64,000 nucleotides of DNA, from assembly GCF_024713975.1 (NCBI RefSeq), contig NC_091116.1, positions 3,372,463-3,436,462 of the forward strand, given 5' to 3'. The notes under the pieces are model-generated. The model was not told the DNA's origin. It searched no databases and saw only the letters and a list, made by a program, of their open reading frames with translations. The DNA comes from Paralichthys olivaceus. Lineage: Eukaryota; Chordata; Actinopteri; Pleuronectiformes; Paralichthyidae. Each line of letters opens with the position of its first letter. The stretch's first letter is position 1. Shown piece by piece: positions 32,765-43,624 of the stretch. The position numbers were made by a program, and so were the translations under genes.

Positions 32765-33055
32765 TTAAATTGATGTATAGTATAGTTTTAATGTTGTATA
32801 ATATAGTTTTATTGATGTATAGTATAGTTTTATTGATGTATAGTATAGTTTTATTGATGTATAGTATAGTTTTCATTGATGTTTAGTATAGTTTTATTGA
32901 TGTATAGTATAGTTTTATTGATGTATAGTATAGTTTTCATTGATGTTTAGTATAGTTTTAATTGATGTTTAGTATAGTTTTAATGATGTATAGTATAGTT
33001 TTAATGATATATAGTATAGTTTTAATTGATGTAAAGTATAGTCTTATTGATGTTT
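32765..33055. repeat. ~20-22-bp minisatellite, expanded copy
   Basis: About thirteen units of TTGATGTATAGTATAGTTTT; longer than its partner at 25,480-25,675. Confidence 0.88.
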
Positions 33056-33164
33056 AATTTATTATTTTGTTAAAATAATACATTGTTTTAAATTATTTTA
33101 TTATTATATAATAATGCTTTGGCAATATTGTAATACAAAGTCATGCCAATAAAGCTTATTGAAT

Positions 33165-33213
<49 letters not shown>

Positions 33214-33542
33214 AACCACAGCGGGTAATAAATAATAAATAAGACTGAGGGAAATGCAATATATATATATATACTGTAAACAGTCAGTTGGTGGCGCTGT
33301 TTCCATAGATACAGAGAGTGCTGAGGACAAACAGCTTCCTGCTTTGTTGGTTCAATATTCAACCTCATTTAGGCTGATAAAGACCGTGAGTAACATGACT
33401 GACATGACATATTACTAATGAATGATCTGTTATCGATTTGACCTCCTACTCCAATACAATCAACACAAATTATTACTAACACACAACACAAATTCATCTA
33501 GAATGTAAATGATAAAAGTGAAAAGAAGCAGGGAGACAAAGA

Positions 33543-33655
33543 CTCATCAAATCAAATCAAATCAAATCAAATTTTATTTGTATAGCCCAAATTCACAAAA
33601 CACATTTTGCCTCAGAGGGCTTTACAATCTGTACAGGTAGTGACACCCTCTGTCC
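33543..33655 (-). mobile_element. L2-clade LINE 3' terminus with (TGATT)n tail
   Basis: The minus strand ends in repeated TTGATT after the TTTGTATAGCCC / GCCTCAGAGGGCTTTACAAT block (plus-strand reading), a form I know as a common fish L2 end. It joins directly to a truncated Tc1 piece at about 33,657. Confidence 0.6.
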
Positions 33656-33656
33656 G

Positions 33657-34083
33657 TTGGATGCAGGGATGTCCACCAGAGTAGTAGCTGCGCGGCTCAA
33701 TGTCCATTATCGGACCATAAGCCGTTTGAGAGTTCGTTTCTGACAGACATGTCCTCGATAGAGCATCTTTGGGATTCCACAGGCCACCATAGGCAATTTG
33801 ATCAACTCCATCCGAAGAAGATGTGTTGCTCTGAGAGACGCAGCTCGTGGACACACAAGATATTGAACAATCAAATTCCTCAACCTGACCCCTATCATGT
33901 TCAAAGGACTGTCAATACATTACAAATGACCATACCACGATGTTATCAACGCCGATATGAAGATTAGTAATTACTGAAAATAAATTTTGTATTTTTCTAT
34001 ATATTGCGTAACCCAAATGTTAATAACTCTTATATAACTCTTATATTTGACATGGGGCATTTATATTTTTGTTTAGTTGTAAT
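33657..34083 (+). mobile_element. Tc1-like element, 5'-truncated copy
   Basis: Nearly identical to 26,700-27,123 in the same orientation, continuing into the same L2 endonuclease flank. The left inverted repeat and transposase start are missing. Confidence 0.85.
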
Positions 34084-35700
34084 AGAGGGATAAACGCAGC
34101 ACTAAGACTATCATTGTGGTGGTCCACATGAATATTAAAATCACCTACAATAATGACTTTATCTGTTTTAAGGATCAAGCCTGATGCAAACTCTGCAAAT
34201 GTGAGTAAGGACCAGGAGCTCGATATACTATAACAAATAGAATTGGCTGTAATGTTTTCCAGGTTGGATGAGTAAGGCTAAGAACAAGACTTTCAAATGA
34301 ATCATAATTTAGTTTAGGCTTAGGATTTATTAATAGACTTGAGTCAAATATGGCTCCAACTCCACCACCTCGACCAGTGCTTCGAGGAATATGAGTATTA
34401 CAGTGACTGAGAGGAGTGAATTAATTTAAGCTAACATAGTCATCCTCCTGCAGCCAGGTTTCATTAAGACTAAATAAATCAATATCATAATCAGATATTG
34501 ATTCATTGACTAAAACAGCTTTGGAGGATAAGGACCTGATGATCTCTTATTTTGGACTGCTGGAGATGTTGATTTAATTTTTAAGTTGTTATGATGAACT
34601 CCTCTTCTGTTTATTTTATCTTTAAATAATGTAGGTGGACGGGGGACAGACACCATCTCTATACGAAAGGTTTGGGTGGGCAGCTGCTCTAATGGAGGCG
34701 CAGAGGAGCGTGTAAGACTGCAGTTCTGCTTCCTGGTCTCAACTCTGGGTTGTCACGGTTTTGGTCGACTAATAAACTTGGCCATATTTCTAGATATGAG
34801 AGCTGCTCCATCCAAAGTGGGATGGATGCCGTCTCTCCTAATCAGACTAGGTTTTCCCCAGAAAGGTGTCCAGTTATCTATGAAGCCCACGTCGTTTGCT
34901 GGACACCACCTCGACAGCCAGCGGTCAATGACTACATGCGGCTATACATGTCATCACATTGGGTTGGGCAGGGGTCCAGAGAAAACTATGGCCCCTGGTG
35001 TCGCTAACTTCACGTTTTGTAAAATGGAGCTGCCTATAACCAGAGTTGGCCTCTCAGCGGGTGTGTCGCTGAGCGGGGAAAATCTGTTAGAAACGTGGAG
35101 TGGTTGGTGTTGTACCGTGGGCTTCAGTTTGGGGCTATGCCTTTTTCGAACAGTCACCCAGCCTCCCAGCTGCTCGGAGGTTGCCGGGGAACGGCTAGCT
35201 GAAGCTACCTTCGGTGGTACCGCACCGGCTACAGGTGACTTGCTAACTATAGCAGCTACTGACTGTTCAGTGGTGCGATACCGTGCCTCAAAATCACTGA
35301 GCCTCGCCTCCAAGGCAACAAATAAACTACATTTATTACAAGTACCATTATTGCTAAAGGAGGACGAGGAGTAGCTAAACATGTGGCACAGTGGGCAGGA
35401 GAGAGCAGGAGAGGAGAGAGCAGGAGAGCAGAGAGAAGCCATTTCTATAGCTAGGCTAGCTAGTGTAACTAACACACTAGTAAAACTATCAGATTTAAAG
35501 TGTTGCTAAAGTTAAGAGAGTTAAGAGTCCGCAAACAGAACAAGTCTAAGGATAGTCTAAAAATATGCAGATAATCGCTGATGTGAGAAATATACGAAAA
35601 TCTGTTTAGGTGAGCAGCAGAGAGCACCGTGGCAGTGACACCGACAACCGGAAGTGGCAGAATACGCTTACCGTAAAGCAGCGAGTAGACGGGCACCTCA
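34084..35700 (-). pseudogene. L2-clade LINE 5' half: ORF1 esterase and start of ORF2
   Basis: On the minus strand ORF1 starts at 35,442 or 35,475 and contains CPLC…CNKC, a coiled segment, then an SGNH-esterase block I ([10 protein letters not shown]) and, after an internal deletion of roughly 90 codons, block V ([14 protein letters not shown]). The esterase ORF1 is typical of CR1/L2 LINEs. ORF2 begins with endonuclease text (LFSLNETWLQEDDYV, RGGGVGAIF, VIVYRAPGPYSHL) with stops. A 5' UTR reaches about 35,700 and includes CACTTCCGG. A second fragment of the same 5' end lies at 51,777-52,145. Confidence 0.8.
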
Positions 35701-36545
35701 TGATGATGAGGCTGCCTCCATAATGAAGAAATGACAGATGTCTGTTAATACTTTCTAATGTGATAACATCTGCACTAAAGCCTGACTGCTTGATATGAGT
35801 CTGTCACAGATATAAAGTTATCAGTGTTTGTGTTTGTCCATATGCACCAATTTTATTTGTGCACAATAAACAAAGAAGATGTGCATTTATCTTTACAATT
35901 TAAAACATGGATAAAAAACATACAAGTTTATTTTCTTCATTCAAGTTCTGTTTGGTCATATTTGTGTTTTCTTTGTATTATTATTACAGTTCTAGTTATT
36001 TATAATTAATCTTATGGTTTAACTTTGGAATCAGTGCCAAACATACATATTAACGTCACACTTTGTTTTGTTAGCTGGGTTCAGTATAAATTTATATGTG
36101 TATATACGGAGGAATATATATATATATTTATATATAGACTGAGAGAAAGCACTAACAGCTCATATGTTGTGTTCAAAATGTTCATGATTTCACAATTTGA
36201 ATTGTTAATATGATAATGAGGACTTTCAGAATCAATGTCTCATGTAGTAACTGGAAATTGAAGTTGTTTTCACTTTACATTAAATACTCTGCAGTAGAAA
36301 ATATTATTTTCTAATATTAAATATTTGAGTCGTTAGATTGAATAAATGTTTAAGACGTAGAATTCAAAGTAAAGAGTGTCTGGACTCTGGAGCAGACGTT
36401 TTATCTCTCAATGTATTTTTGTGTTTGTTTACCACACAACAGAGATGCTGAAGTTGTGTTGAATGTACTTCATGTCTTCTTGACTCTGAGTGCAGTGATT
36501 TATTAAACATTCTGAAACTAAAGTCACTTTAACTTTTTCTTGCAG
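35701..36545. other. MHC class I upstream/intron 1; leader exon not found
   Basis: AT-rich DNA without a convincing signal-peptide exon (Met plus hydrophobic run ending in a phase-1 donor). The leader exon may lie further upstream beyond the LINE block, or be lost. Confidence 0.45.
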
Positions 36546-36806
36546 GGACTCATTCTCTGAAGTATTTCCACACTGGGTCCTCTCAAGTCCCAAACTTTCC
36601 AGAGTTTGTGTCTATTGGTTATGTTGATGAAGTTCAGATCGATCACTATGACAGCAACACAATGAAAGTAGAACCCAAACAGGACTGGATGTTGAAGACA
36701 ACAGATTCACAGTACTGGGAGAGGAACACTAAATACTTTTTGAGTGAACAGCAGATCTTCAAGGTCAACATTGAAATCGCAAAGGAACGCTTCAGCCAGA
36801 CTGAAG
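36546..36806 (+). CDS. MHC class I alpha1 exon
   Basis: THSLKYFHTGSSQVPNFPEF through YVDEVQIDHYDSN, KQDWM and QYWERN to AKERFSQTEG; 261 bases, acceptor TTTCTTGCAG, donor GAAG|GTTTGT. Tyr7 and Tyr59 are present. The fish-typical RFNQT glycosylation motif reads RFSQT. Confidence 0.95.
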
Positions 36807-36837
36807 GTTTGTTTATGTTTCACTCTCTAATAATAAC

Positions 36838-36872
<35 letters not shown>

Positions 36873-38669
36873 CATATCTACAAACATACACAATCACACT
36901 AACAGAAACACATACATACACTCTCACACACACAGACACAAACTCACATTTTCATTTATTTGATTTGATCTCAACTATTTACTAATTAATCAAACATGTG
37001 ATCAATATATTTTAATTTTTTTAACAAGTAAAAATCTCAAATGTTTTGTGAAGTTTCTTCAATATTAGAGTTTGTTGCTTCTCTTACTTTTTGATGAATT
37101 AAATACAGTGACAGACATTTTAACTACTTTCTTTATTTGCTTCAGTTTAAACAAGTGATTGATTCATTAACAAAATACAGTTGAGCTCATAGGACTTGAT
37201 AGTACAATCCCTTGTTTAATCAGCAACTGGTGATGGGTGGGTTAGGGATAATGGTAATTGCTTCACTGGGGTCTTCAGGTGGGCACCCTGCTTCACTGGT
37301 GTTTCGTTGAAAGGCCCAACACACCTCCACAGGAATCAACGGCAACACCTGGCGTCCCAGAATTCGACAGGAAGCACCTGGGCACGCCAGCCACGTTGTT
37401 CTGCCTCTGCTGCTATGTCGGAGTACTTCAGGTGTTTGCGTTCGTAGGCTTCACTGAATGCAGCCTCCCATGGTATTGTCAGTTCCACAATGAAGAGCGA
37501 TTTCTGCATGGTTGACCACAAGACCAGGTCCAGTCTGAGATTAGTTGTAATGATCTCTGGTGGAAAAACAAGCTTCTGGTCTAGATCCACCTGCATTTTA
37601 CTCTAGCAGATGTTGTTGCTGGGAGTTGACCTGCTCTTATGAAAGGGGTGGTGTTTGGATGTCTGGAAGTCAGGGGAGGAAGGGCATTGTTGGTAGTCCT
37701 CCTTCCTTCCAGGGTGCTCGCCAATTGTTGTAGGACCTGGTTGTGTCTCCAGGTGTAGCAGCCTTGGGACAAACTGGTTTTACAGTTGGTGAGGATGTGC
37801 CTGAGTGTTGCAGGGGTTTGGCAGAGAGGACATGATGGATCCTCTCCTAGCCACTGGTTTAGGTTCTTGGGTGATGGAAGAACATCATAGGTGGCTCTGA
37901 TGATGAAGCTGAGTCGGCTTCCTTCCATCTCCCAAAGATCCGTCCATGTGAGTTTACGATGCTCCATGTTTTCCCAGCTAGTCCATTAGCCCTGTTTGGA
38001 CTGTGAGACTGCCTTTGTGCATTTTTTGCCTCTTCCTGCAGTCGAACCTCTGCAACCACTAGTTTTCTCCTCTGGGTTGATGTTGCCTTGTGCCATGTGG
38101 GTTGACTTGTTCCAAGTCCAAACCCACATCTTCCATGCTACACCTGTCCTACAATGTCTCCATGTCTGAGAGGAGATTTTGTTTGCTGTATGGCCTCAGA
38201 TGGGGTCCATTTCCTCCCAGTTGCCAGTCTGGGAGCAGCTGCTCGGATCACCTCGTCCTGAGACTCGGTCAGGGTCATGTTCAGCCTCACTTTGGTGCAT
38301 TTATACTCAGGCTAGAGACAGGCAGTTCCAGGGCCCCATGGCCAGACAGGCTGATATTGCTGAGGCAACGAGGAAGAACAAGCCACCTCTTGATGTAAGA
38401 GCTGACTGTTCTCTCCAGCTTCTCAACTTTGGTCATGGGGATCTCGTAGACATCAGGCGGGGGGAGTAATCCAAACTGCAGGCACCACAGTTTCAATTTA
38501 CCTGGGAGCAAGGTCTTGTCTATGCTAGCAGGGCCATAACAAAATACAGAATCAACAACAAGCAGAATGATTAGTTTGAACCTTAAATATATCAAATCAA
38601 CGGTAGAGCAACAGATTCATGTCACTGTGCTGACCACAGTGTGTGTGTGTGAGTGAGTGTGTGTGTGAG

Positions 38670-38703
<34 letters not shown>

Positions 38704-41700
38704 TGAGTGATGAAGATGTGATAATAATGGTTCAGATCTCTGTCTCTCTCTCAGGTGTCCACATTGTCCAGCGGATGTATGGTTGTGAATGGGACGATGA
38801 GACTGGAAAAGTTAAAGGTTATCATCAGTTTGGTTATGATGGAGAAGACTTCATATCATTGGACCTGGAGACAGAGACGTGGATCGCTCCAACACCACAG
38901 GCTGTTATCACCAAACTGAAGTGGGATAATGATAAAGCTGATCTTGCATATCTTAAGAACTACTACACCCAGGAGTGTCCTTACTGGCTGAAAGAGTTCA
39001 TAGAGCATGGGAAAAGCTCTCTGCAGAGAACAGGTGAAATCACATAACCTCCATGTACATGATGTTCCTCTTTCATTTCTTACTCTGTGGCATCACAGTG
39101 AACGAGAGCAGATACACAGACACCTGCTGTGACTCAGTTTGTTCACTTTCTATCATCATCGCTCTCGCTCCCTCTCCTTCTCTTTCCCTCCTTTCTCTCT
39201 CTCTCTCTCCCTCTCCTTTCTCTCTCTCTCTCTCTGCTCTTTTTATGCCTCTGCTCTGGCGACACCTAGTGGCCACTGGCATTATGTTCTGGGGTCGTCT
39301 TTCCGTCCCATCACTGTGAACATGATATCTCCAGAATGTCTTCAGAGAATTTCCTCACATTTGGTGCAAACATTCACTTTGACTCAAGGATTAACTCACT
39401 CGATTTTTGTAGCCAAAGGTCAAAGGTCAAGGTCACAGTGGACTAAACAAATATGTTTTTCTTGAACATGATATCTTAACATCAACTTGAGGGAACTTCT
39501 TCAGATTTAGTAAAAACATTCACTTTGAGTCAAAGATGAACTGATTAAATTTTTGTGGTCAAAGGTCAAAGGTCAAGGTCACTGTGGCCTCACAAAGTAT
39601 GTTTATGCTTTTCTTGAACATGATGTCATCAGATCAACTTCAGATTTGGTACAAACTTTCACTTGGACTCAGAGATCGATTCGTTATTGATTAGATTTTG
39701 GAGCCTGGAGGTCAAAGGTCAAGGTCACAGTGACCTCATGTTACTGTGAATGTGTTAGATTGCCCCTGAATTGAGACACAGCCGGAGTGTCCTCCCTCCT
39801 CACCCCCCGACTGACCTGCGCTCACTTTGCACTTTAACAAAAAATACCAACATGAACCAGAAGTTATCAGACCTGTTCAGTTCATGAGATTTACTTTGTT
39901 TGTATAAAGAAAATAAATATCCTGATATAAAACTGTCACCTTTCAAAAAATACTGTGATATTACTCTGACGTCATATAGTCCCCCCCAGTGTCTTTGCAT
40001 CACTTCAGCCTCTGTCTCGCTCACATCTCACAGTTCTTCACTTGTCTCGTATATTAACAGACATGACTAATGCTAAATCGATGGAATCAAACAGGAATGG
40101 TATTATTAGTATACAATACATTAGAATAACCCATAAACTGTCTTTCTTCTTTCTCCCCAGAGCTTCCCTCGATGTCTCTCCTCCAGAAGTCTCCCTCATC
40201 TCCAGTCAGCTGCCACGCTACAGGTTTCTACCCCGACGCAGCCATGTTGTTCTGGAGGAAAGACGGAGAGGAGCTTCATGAGGACGTGTACGTCGGAGAG
40301 GTCCTCCCCAACCATGACGGGACCTTCCAGATGAGCACTGACCTGCAGGTTTCATCAATCCCACCTGAAGACTGGAGGAGGTACGACTGTGTGTTCCAGA
40401 TCTCTGGTGTGAAGGAGGACATCGTCAAAAGACTGGACAAAGACTCAGTGGAGTCCAACAGAGGTGAGACTTGAATCAGTGATGTTGTGGGAAACACACA
40501 TTTCATTTCCACTTACAGTCCTGTAGGTCGTGTATGCTGACGTGTAGCAGGAGAAGTTTACTCTCTGTTGGTTTTCGGTCATTTTCTTTCATCAGTCTTT
40601 ATCAATAAATTTAGATCAGTGTTAAAAACAACAGCCGGACAAAGAAACAGGTTGATTGTCTGTGTGTGTTTGTTGTGTCTATTGTACAGGATTCTGGTTC
40701 AGGGAGATTATTGTCATCTAACCTGCTTCATCTGTTCAGGTTGTGATGCTTTGTTTTTTTATTCCACTCAACAGAGAAGCCCACTGACGTGACCACCATC
40801 ATCATCATCGCTGCAGTGGTCGCTCTCGCTGTCGTCCTCGCTGTCATTGGATACATCGTGTACAGGAAGAAGTATGGTGAGAGACCAACACAGAAGCTTT
40901 GTCCAATATTTTTCTGGTGTTTTTATTTCAGACTTTTTTAACGAATGCTTTGTCCGATCAAACTTCAGTTCCTCACACACCAACATCTGTTTCAAGAGCT
41001 GCACACAAAGGGTTCACACAAAGTTTTCTAACTTCATTCTGCACCATAGACTGTTGTAGAGTGACTATCTAATTCACAACAGTATAGTCGCCAAGAGGCT
41101 AAGCAGGGGAAAAAGCTTTACCTGCCGGACGCGCTGTTTTTTTAACTGTAATAACTGAAATGATTTGTATTTTCTTTTTATTTCAGCCAAAAGTCCCCCA
41201 TCTCGTAAGTAAAACTTCTATTTCTACTCTGTTTTCAGAGCAGCTGAAAGTACGAACATGTCCAGTTTAATAAAACACCACCAACTCCTATTTGCTCCAC
41301 TTTTTATTGGTCCACACCCGCGCCAGTCAGGGAGGCGTTATTTTTTCAGGCCGTTCATCTGTTCGTCCCCATCTTGTGAACACGATATCTCAAGAATGCT
41401 TTGAGGGAATTTCTTCAAATTTGCCACAAATGTTCACTTAGGCCTTGTCCACACTACTGCCATTATTTATTTCAATGGATTTGAGGCTCCCCACAGGAAA
41501 CTGACCCAGTGCAGGACTCTAGAAAAAGCTCTGTAGATTAAATGGGCTTCATTTTTTGCTGAAGAGAGTTTTCAGGAATGTTCCCTGCAGTGTTGGTTGT
41601 TTGTAATAAAAGTGTCTGTTCAGGGGAGGATAGTCTCATGATGTGTTTCTGACCTCACAGCTGGAAATGATCCAAACGTCTTAAACCCTCTGAACCCAGA

Positions 41701-41740
41701 TGGACAAGTTTCTAATCCTCCAAGTGAGACGTCCTCCTGA
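36546..41740 (+). CDS. MHC class I heavy chain gene (U lineage-like), leader exon not seen
   Basis: Six coding exons: alpha1 36546-36806, alpha2 38755-39033, alpha3 40161-40463, connecting/transmembrane 40775-40876, cytoplasmic 41187-41204 and 41661-41740. All are joined by phase-1 introns with consensus GT-AG ends except where a tail exon ends in coding phase. The protein would hold peptides for CD8 T cells and pair with beta2-microglobulin at the cell surface. Peptide-end anchors in human numbering: Tyr7, Tyr59, Arg84, Thr143, Lys146, Trp147 and Tyr159 kept, Phe123 as in other fish, but Phe171 instead of Tyr. Disulphide cysteines of alpha2 and alpha3 are present. The usual N-glycosylation Asn near 86 is Ser. 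There are no internal stops. Classical status is likely but unproven without the leader. Confidence 0.93.
36837..36869. repeat. (CA)n microsatellite in MHC intron
   Basis: A CA run just after the alpha1 donor, followed by looser CA-rich sequence to about 36,940. Confidence 0.95.
37205..38600 (-). mobile_element. R2-superclade (HERO/NeSL-like) LINE 3' part in MHC intron
   Basis: The minus strand reads, with frameshifts: LLPGKLKLWCLQFGLLP and VEKLERTVSSYIKRWL (post-RT region), a CPLCQTPATLRHILTNC Cys-Cys-His-Cys knuckle (about 37,830), then LRLDLVLWSTMQKSLFIVEL…TIPWE…YERKHLKY. The last part resembles the restriction-like endonuclease (PD…E/K core) at the C-terminus of R2-type LINEs. No reverse transcriptase core remains. 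It is opposite in orientation to the MHC gene and lies wholly within its alpha1/alpha2 intron. Confidence 0.7.
38641..38702. repeat. (TG)n microsatellite in MHC intron
   Basis: A TG/GAGTG tract about 50 bases before the alpha2 acceptor. Confidence 0.95.
38755..39033 (+). CDS. MHC class I alpha2 exon
   Basis: VHIVQRMYGCEWDDETGKVK, FGYDGEDFISLDLETETW, then VITKLKWDND and YYTQECPYWLKEFIEHGKSS; 279 bases. Cys101 and Cys164 pair; Thr143, Lys146, Trp147 and Tyr159 are kept, position 171 is Phe. Confidence 0.95.
39280..39745. repeat. ~130-150-bp degenerate tandem repeat with AGGTCA clusters
   Basis: Three or four units carry TTGAACATGATAT, CTTCAGATTTGGTACAAACWTTCACTT-like and GGTCAAAGGTCAAGGTCAC parts. 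It lies in the alpha2/alpha3 intron. A further relic unit is at 41,350-41,440. Confidence 0.85.
39709..39736 (+). promoter_or_regulatory. DR1 plus palindromic ERE-type nuclear-receptor motifs
   Basis: AGGTCAAAGGTCA (39,709-39,721) is a perfect direct repeat with one-base spacer (PPAR/RXR, HNF4 or COUP-TF type). AGGTCACAGTGACCT (39,722-39,736) contains GGTCANNNTGACC, the oestrogen-response-element consensus. Units near 39,415 and 39,560 hold the DR1 but an imperfect palindrome. Motif match only; activity is unknown. Confidence 0.5.
40161..40463 (+). CDS. MHC class I alpha3 exon (C1-set Ig domain)
   Basis: ELPSMSLLQKSPSSPVSCHA, GFYPDAAMLFWRKDGEELHE, PNHDGTFQM, then YDCVFQISGV; 303 bases with both Ig cysteines (VSCHA and YDCVF). 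Acceptor TCTCCCCAG, donor GAG|GTGAGA. Confidence 0.95.
40775..40876 (+). CDS. MHC class I connecting and transmembrane exon
   Basis: EKPTDVTT followed by a hydrophobic helix (IIIIAAVVALAVVLAVIGYI) and the stop-transfer VYRKKY; 102 bases. Confidence 0.93.
41187..41740 (+). CDS. MHC class I cytoplasmic exons
   Basis: A short exon 41187-41204 (AKSPPS) and exon 41661-41740 (GNDPNVLNPLNPDGQVSNPP, ending ETSS-stop). The second ends at 41,745 at a GTGAGT donor, so the 3' UTR is spliced. Confidence 0.85.
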
Positions 41741-42071
41741 ACACAGTGAGTTGCTCCATATGTTCAACAAAACTTAAAATAAGTGCAAAGTAACACGTGT
41801 GATCATGTGTAAAACCTCTGTTTTAATTAGAAAGAAAACAATCATTTGAGATTTCACGTTAACAGATTCAATGTTGAAATTAAAACTCAAATATACGCAG
41901 TGACACAACAATTCAAATGTTGATAAAACAATTTTTTTTCTGAGTAAAATTTGGTTTCACTGTTAAATGAGGGAGTCGTGGAAATATTAGGTCTCAATAC
42001 TGTAAATACATAAAATACGTGGCTTTGTGGAACTGAACATTTAATCTTTCATTTTCTTTTTTTCACTTTAG

Positions 42072-42180
42072 GTTTATGGACGTTTGCACTGGAACAAGAA
42101 GCAGTGTCACCACATACTCCCCCTTACACTGGGAGTTCCCTGATTATTCATCACTCAAATCAAAACTACTGACAAATATG
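42072..42180 (+). other. MHC class I 3' UTR exon (start)
   Basis: It begins after CACTTTAG with GTTTATGGACGTTTGCACTG, a form I recall from other fish class I transcripts. The polyadenylation end was not pinned down. Confidence 0.5.
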
Positions 42181-43619
42181 AAATATAAATGGTGGCATTG
42201 GTTAAATATGATCTTTTAGTTAAAAATAAGAAATGTGATCCTTCCTCTGATGAAATATTTGTTAAAATATTGGTAAATCAAATGAGGATTGTTACTTTTT
42301 CTTGACCTGGAGTGAAGTAAAACACGTTTTAAAAGACAATGAAAGTATCACAACACTGTTCACATACAGTTAATTTAAAGATCATCTTCAACAAAATCCA
42401 AAATAGTTACAGTTTTATATTCCTGGTGTTGGGGCATCCTTGTAAAATCTTCTAAATAATACAAATCTAAATATACATATACAGACACCCACACATCCAC
42501 ATCTTAGGGTCTGGAAATACAACCTGTCTAATGATTCCAGAAATCTGTTTGTATGTGACTCACGCATCTGGAGAAACGTTCATTTGATCTGCTTCACACT
42601 CAACGTGCGTTGTTAAGGGCCCAAGGAAGTACAGTGTTGAATCTGGTGTTCATACAATTGAAAAACATGCTGCAAACTTGCGGCCAGCGGGCCAATTGAT
42701 ATTTTGTGGCCCCCTACTTGACATCAAAGTTTAGTGCTAGTGCGGCCCACGCGTTTTTCTCAAACGCACCTTTTTGTCGTTGCGCGGGCCGTGCTTGCCC
42801 TGACAGCTTCCGGTGGCGTTTGTTGTCAAGTTAGCCAAAGCAAATTAGCAGCGTTAGTCACTTGATTGAAACGTGATTCCGGAGTGACACCAAGTGGAAG
42901 AAAAATATATCCTGTCACCACTGGTGTAGTCCAGGGTATACGGGGTATACGTGCTTATTTTTCAATAAGCATTGCGTATACCCACTTCTAAATCCCCCCT
43001 GATGCGCACCATTCAGTAGTATCTGCAGCCAAATTACCCATTTTTTTCTGCCTCTAATGTGTTTTTTTAACTCGCTTACTATTGCACACGCGAGATACAT
43101 ATATAATCTATATGTCATTCATGCCCCAACCTGCTGACAACCGGCCAATGGGGACCCAGCCATGCCATCCCACCCCTACCATTGGTCCAAACGGCCAGGT
43201 GCCCACCTGTGACACGTTCAATGATGTGGGAAAACACAGAGCTTCAGCAATAACGACACTTAACAGCTGAACACAACAGTCACAGATAACAGTGACAGAG
43301 TATATCACTGTTAATGTGTTGTAAATGCATATTTTTCATTGTTAACTAAATATTGTTGTTTTGTTACATATTGTTTTGTTGAATAATTTGAATGATGATG
43401 TTCAATCATCATATTATATATATTTAATGATTTATGCTAAAATAGTGTTTATTTCAATTTAAGACAGTGAACTTTTGAGTATATCTGATTGGTTTTGATG
43501 TGTGGAAGAGAATGATTTGCATTTATTTTTATCTAAGGTGAAATATGAACAAGTATTTTATTTCAATAAATGTTCAAAAAAGAACTGAAACATCATGTTT
43601 GCCTCATCTTTATTTTACA
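42181..43619. other. non-coding with one interspersed repeat
   Basis: 42,660-43,080 (GCGGCCAGCGGGCCAATTG…GTAGTCCAGGGTATACGG) looks like a decayed non-autonomous hAT-type repeat, family not settled. The rest is AT-rich without ORFs. Confidence 0.4.
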
Positions 43620-43624
43620 TTCAT

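Larger units (their letters stand above)
32290..33275. repeat. second inverted repeat, right arm
   Basis: Mirror image of 25,215-26,150, including the LINE reverse transcriptase piece (NHYRPISNLPFISK, 32,320 onward), minisatellite and GA tract. Confidence 0.92.

Noticed and set aside
37258-37515. Plus-strand ORF in the MHC intron
   Set aside because: Antisense to the endonuclease end of the R2-like LINE.
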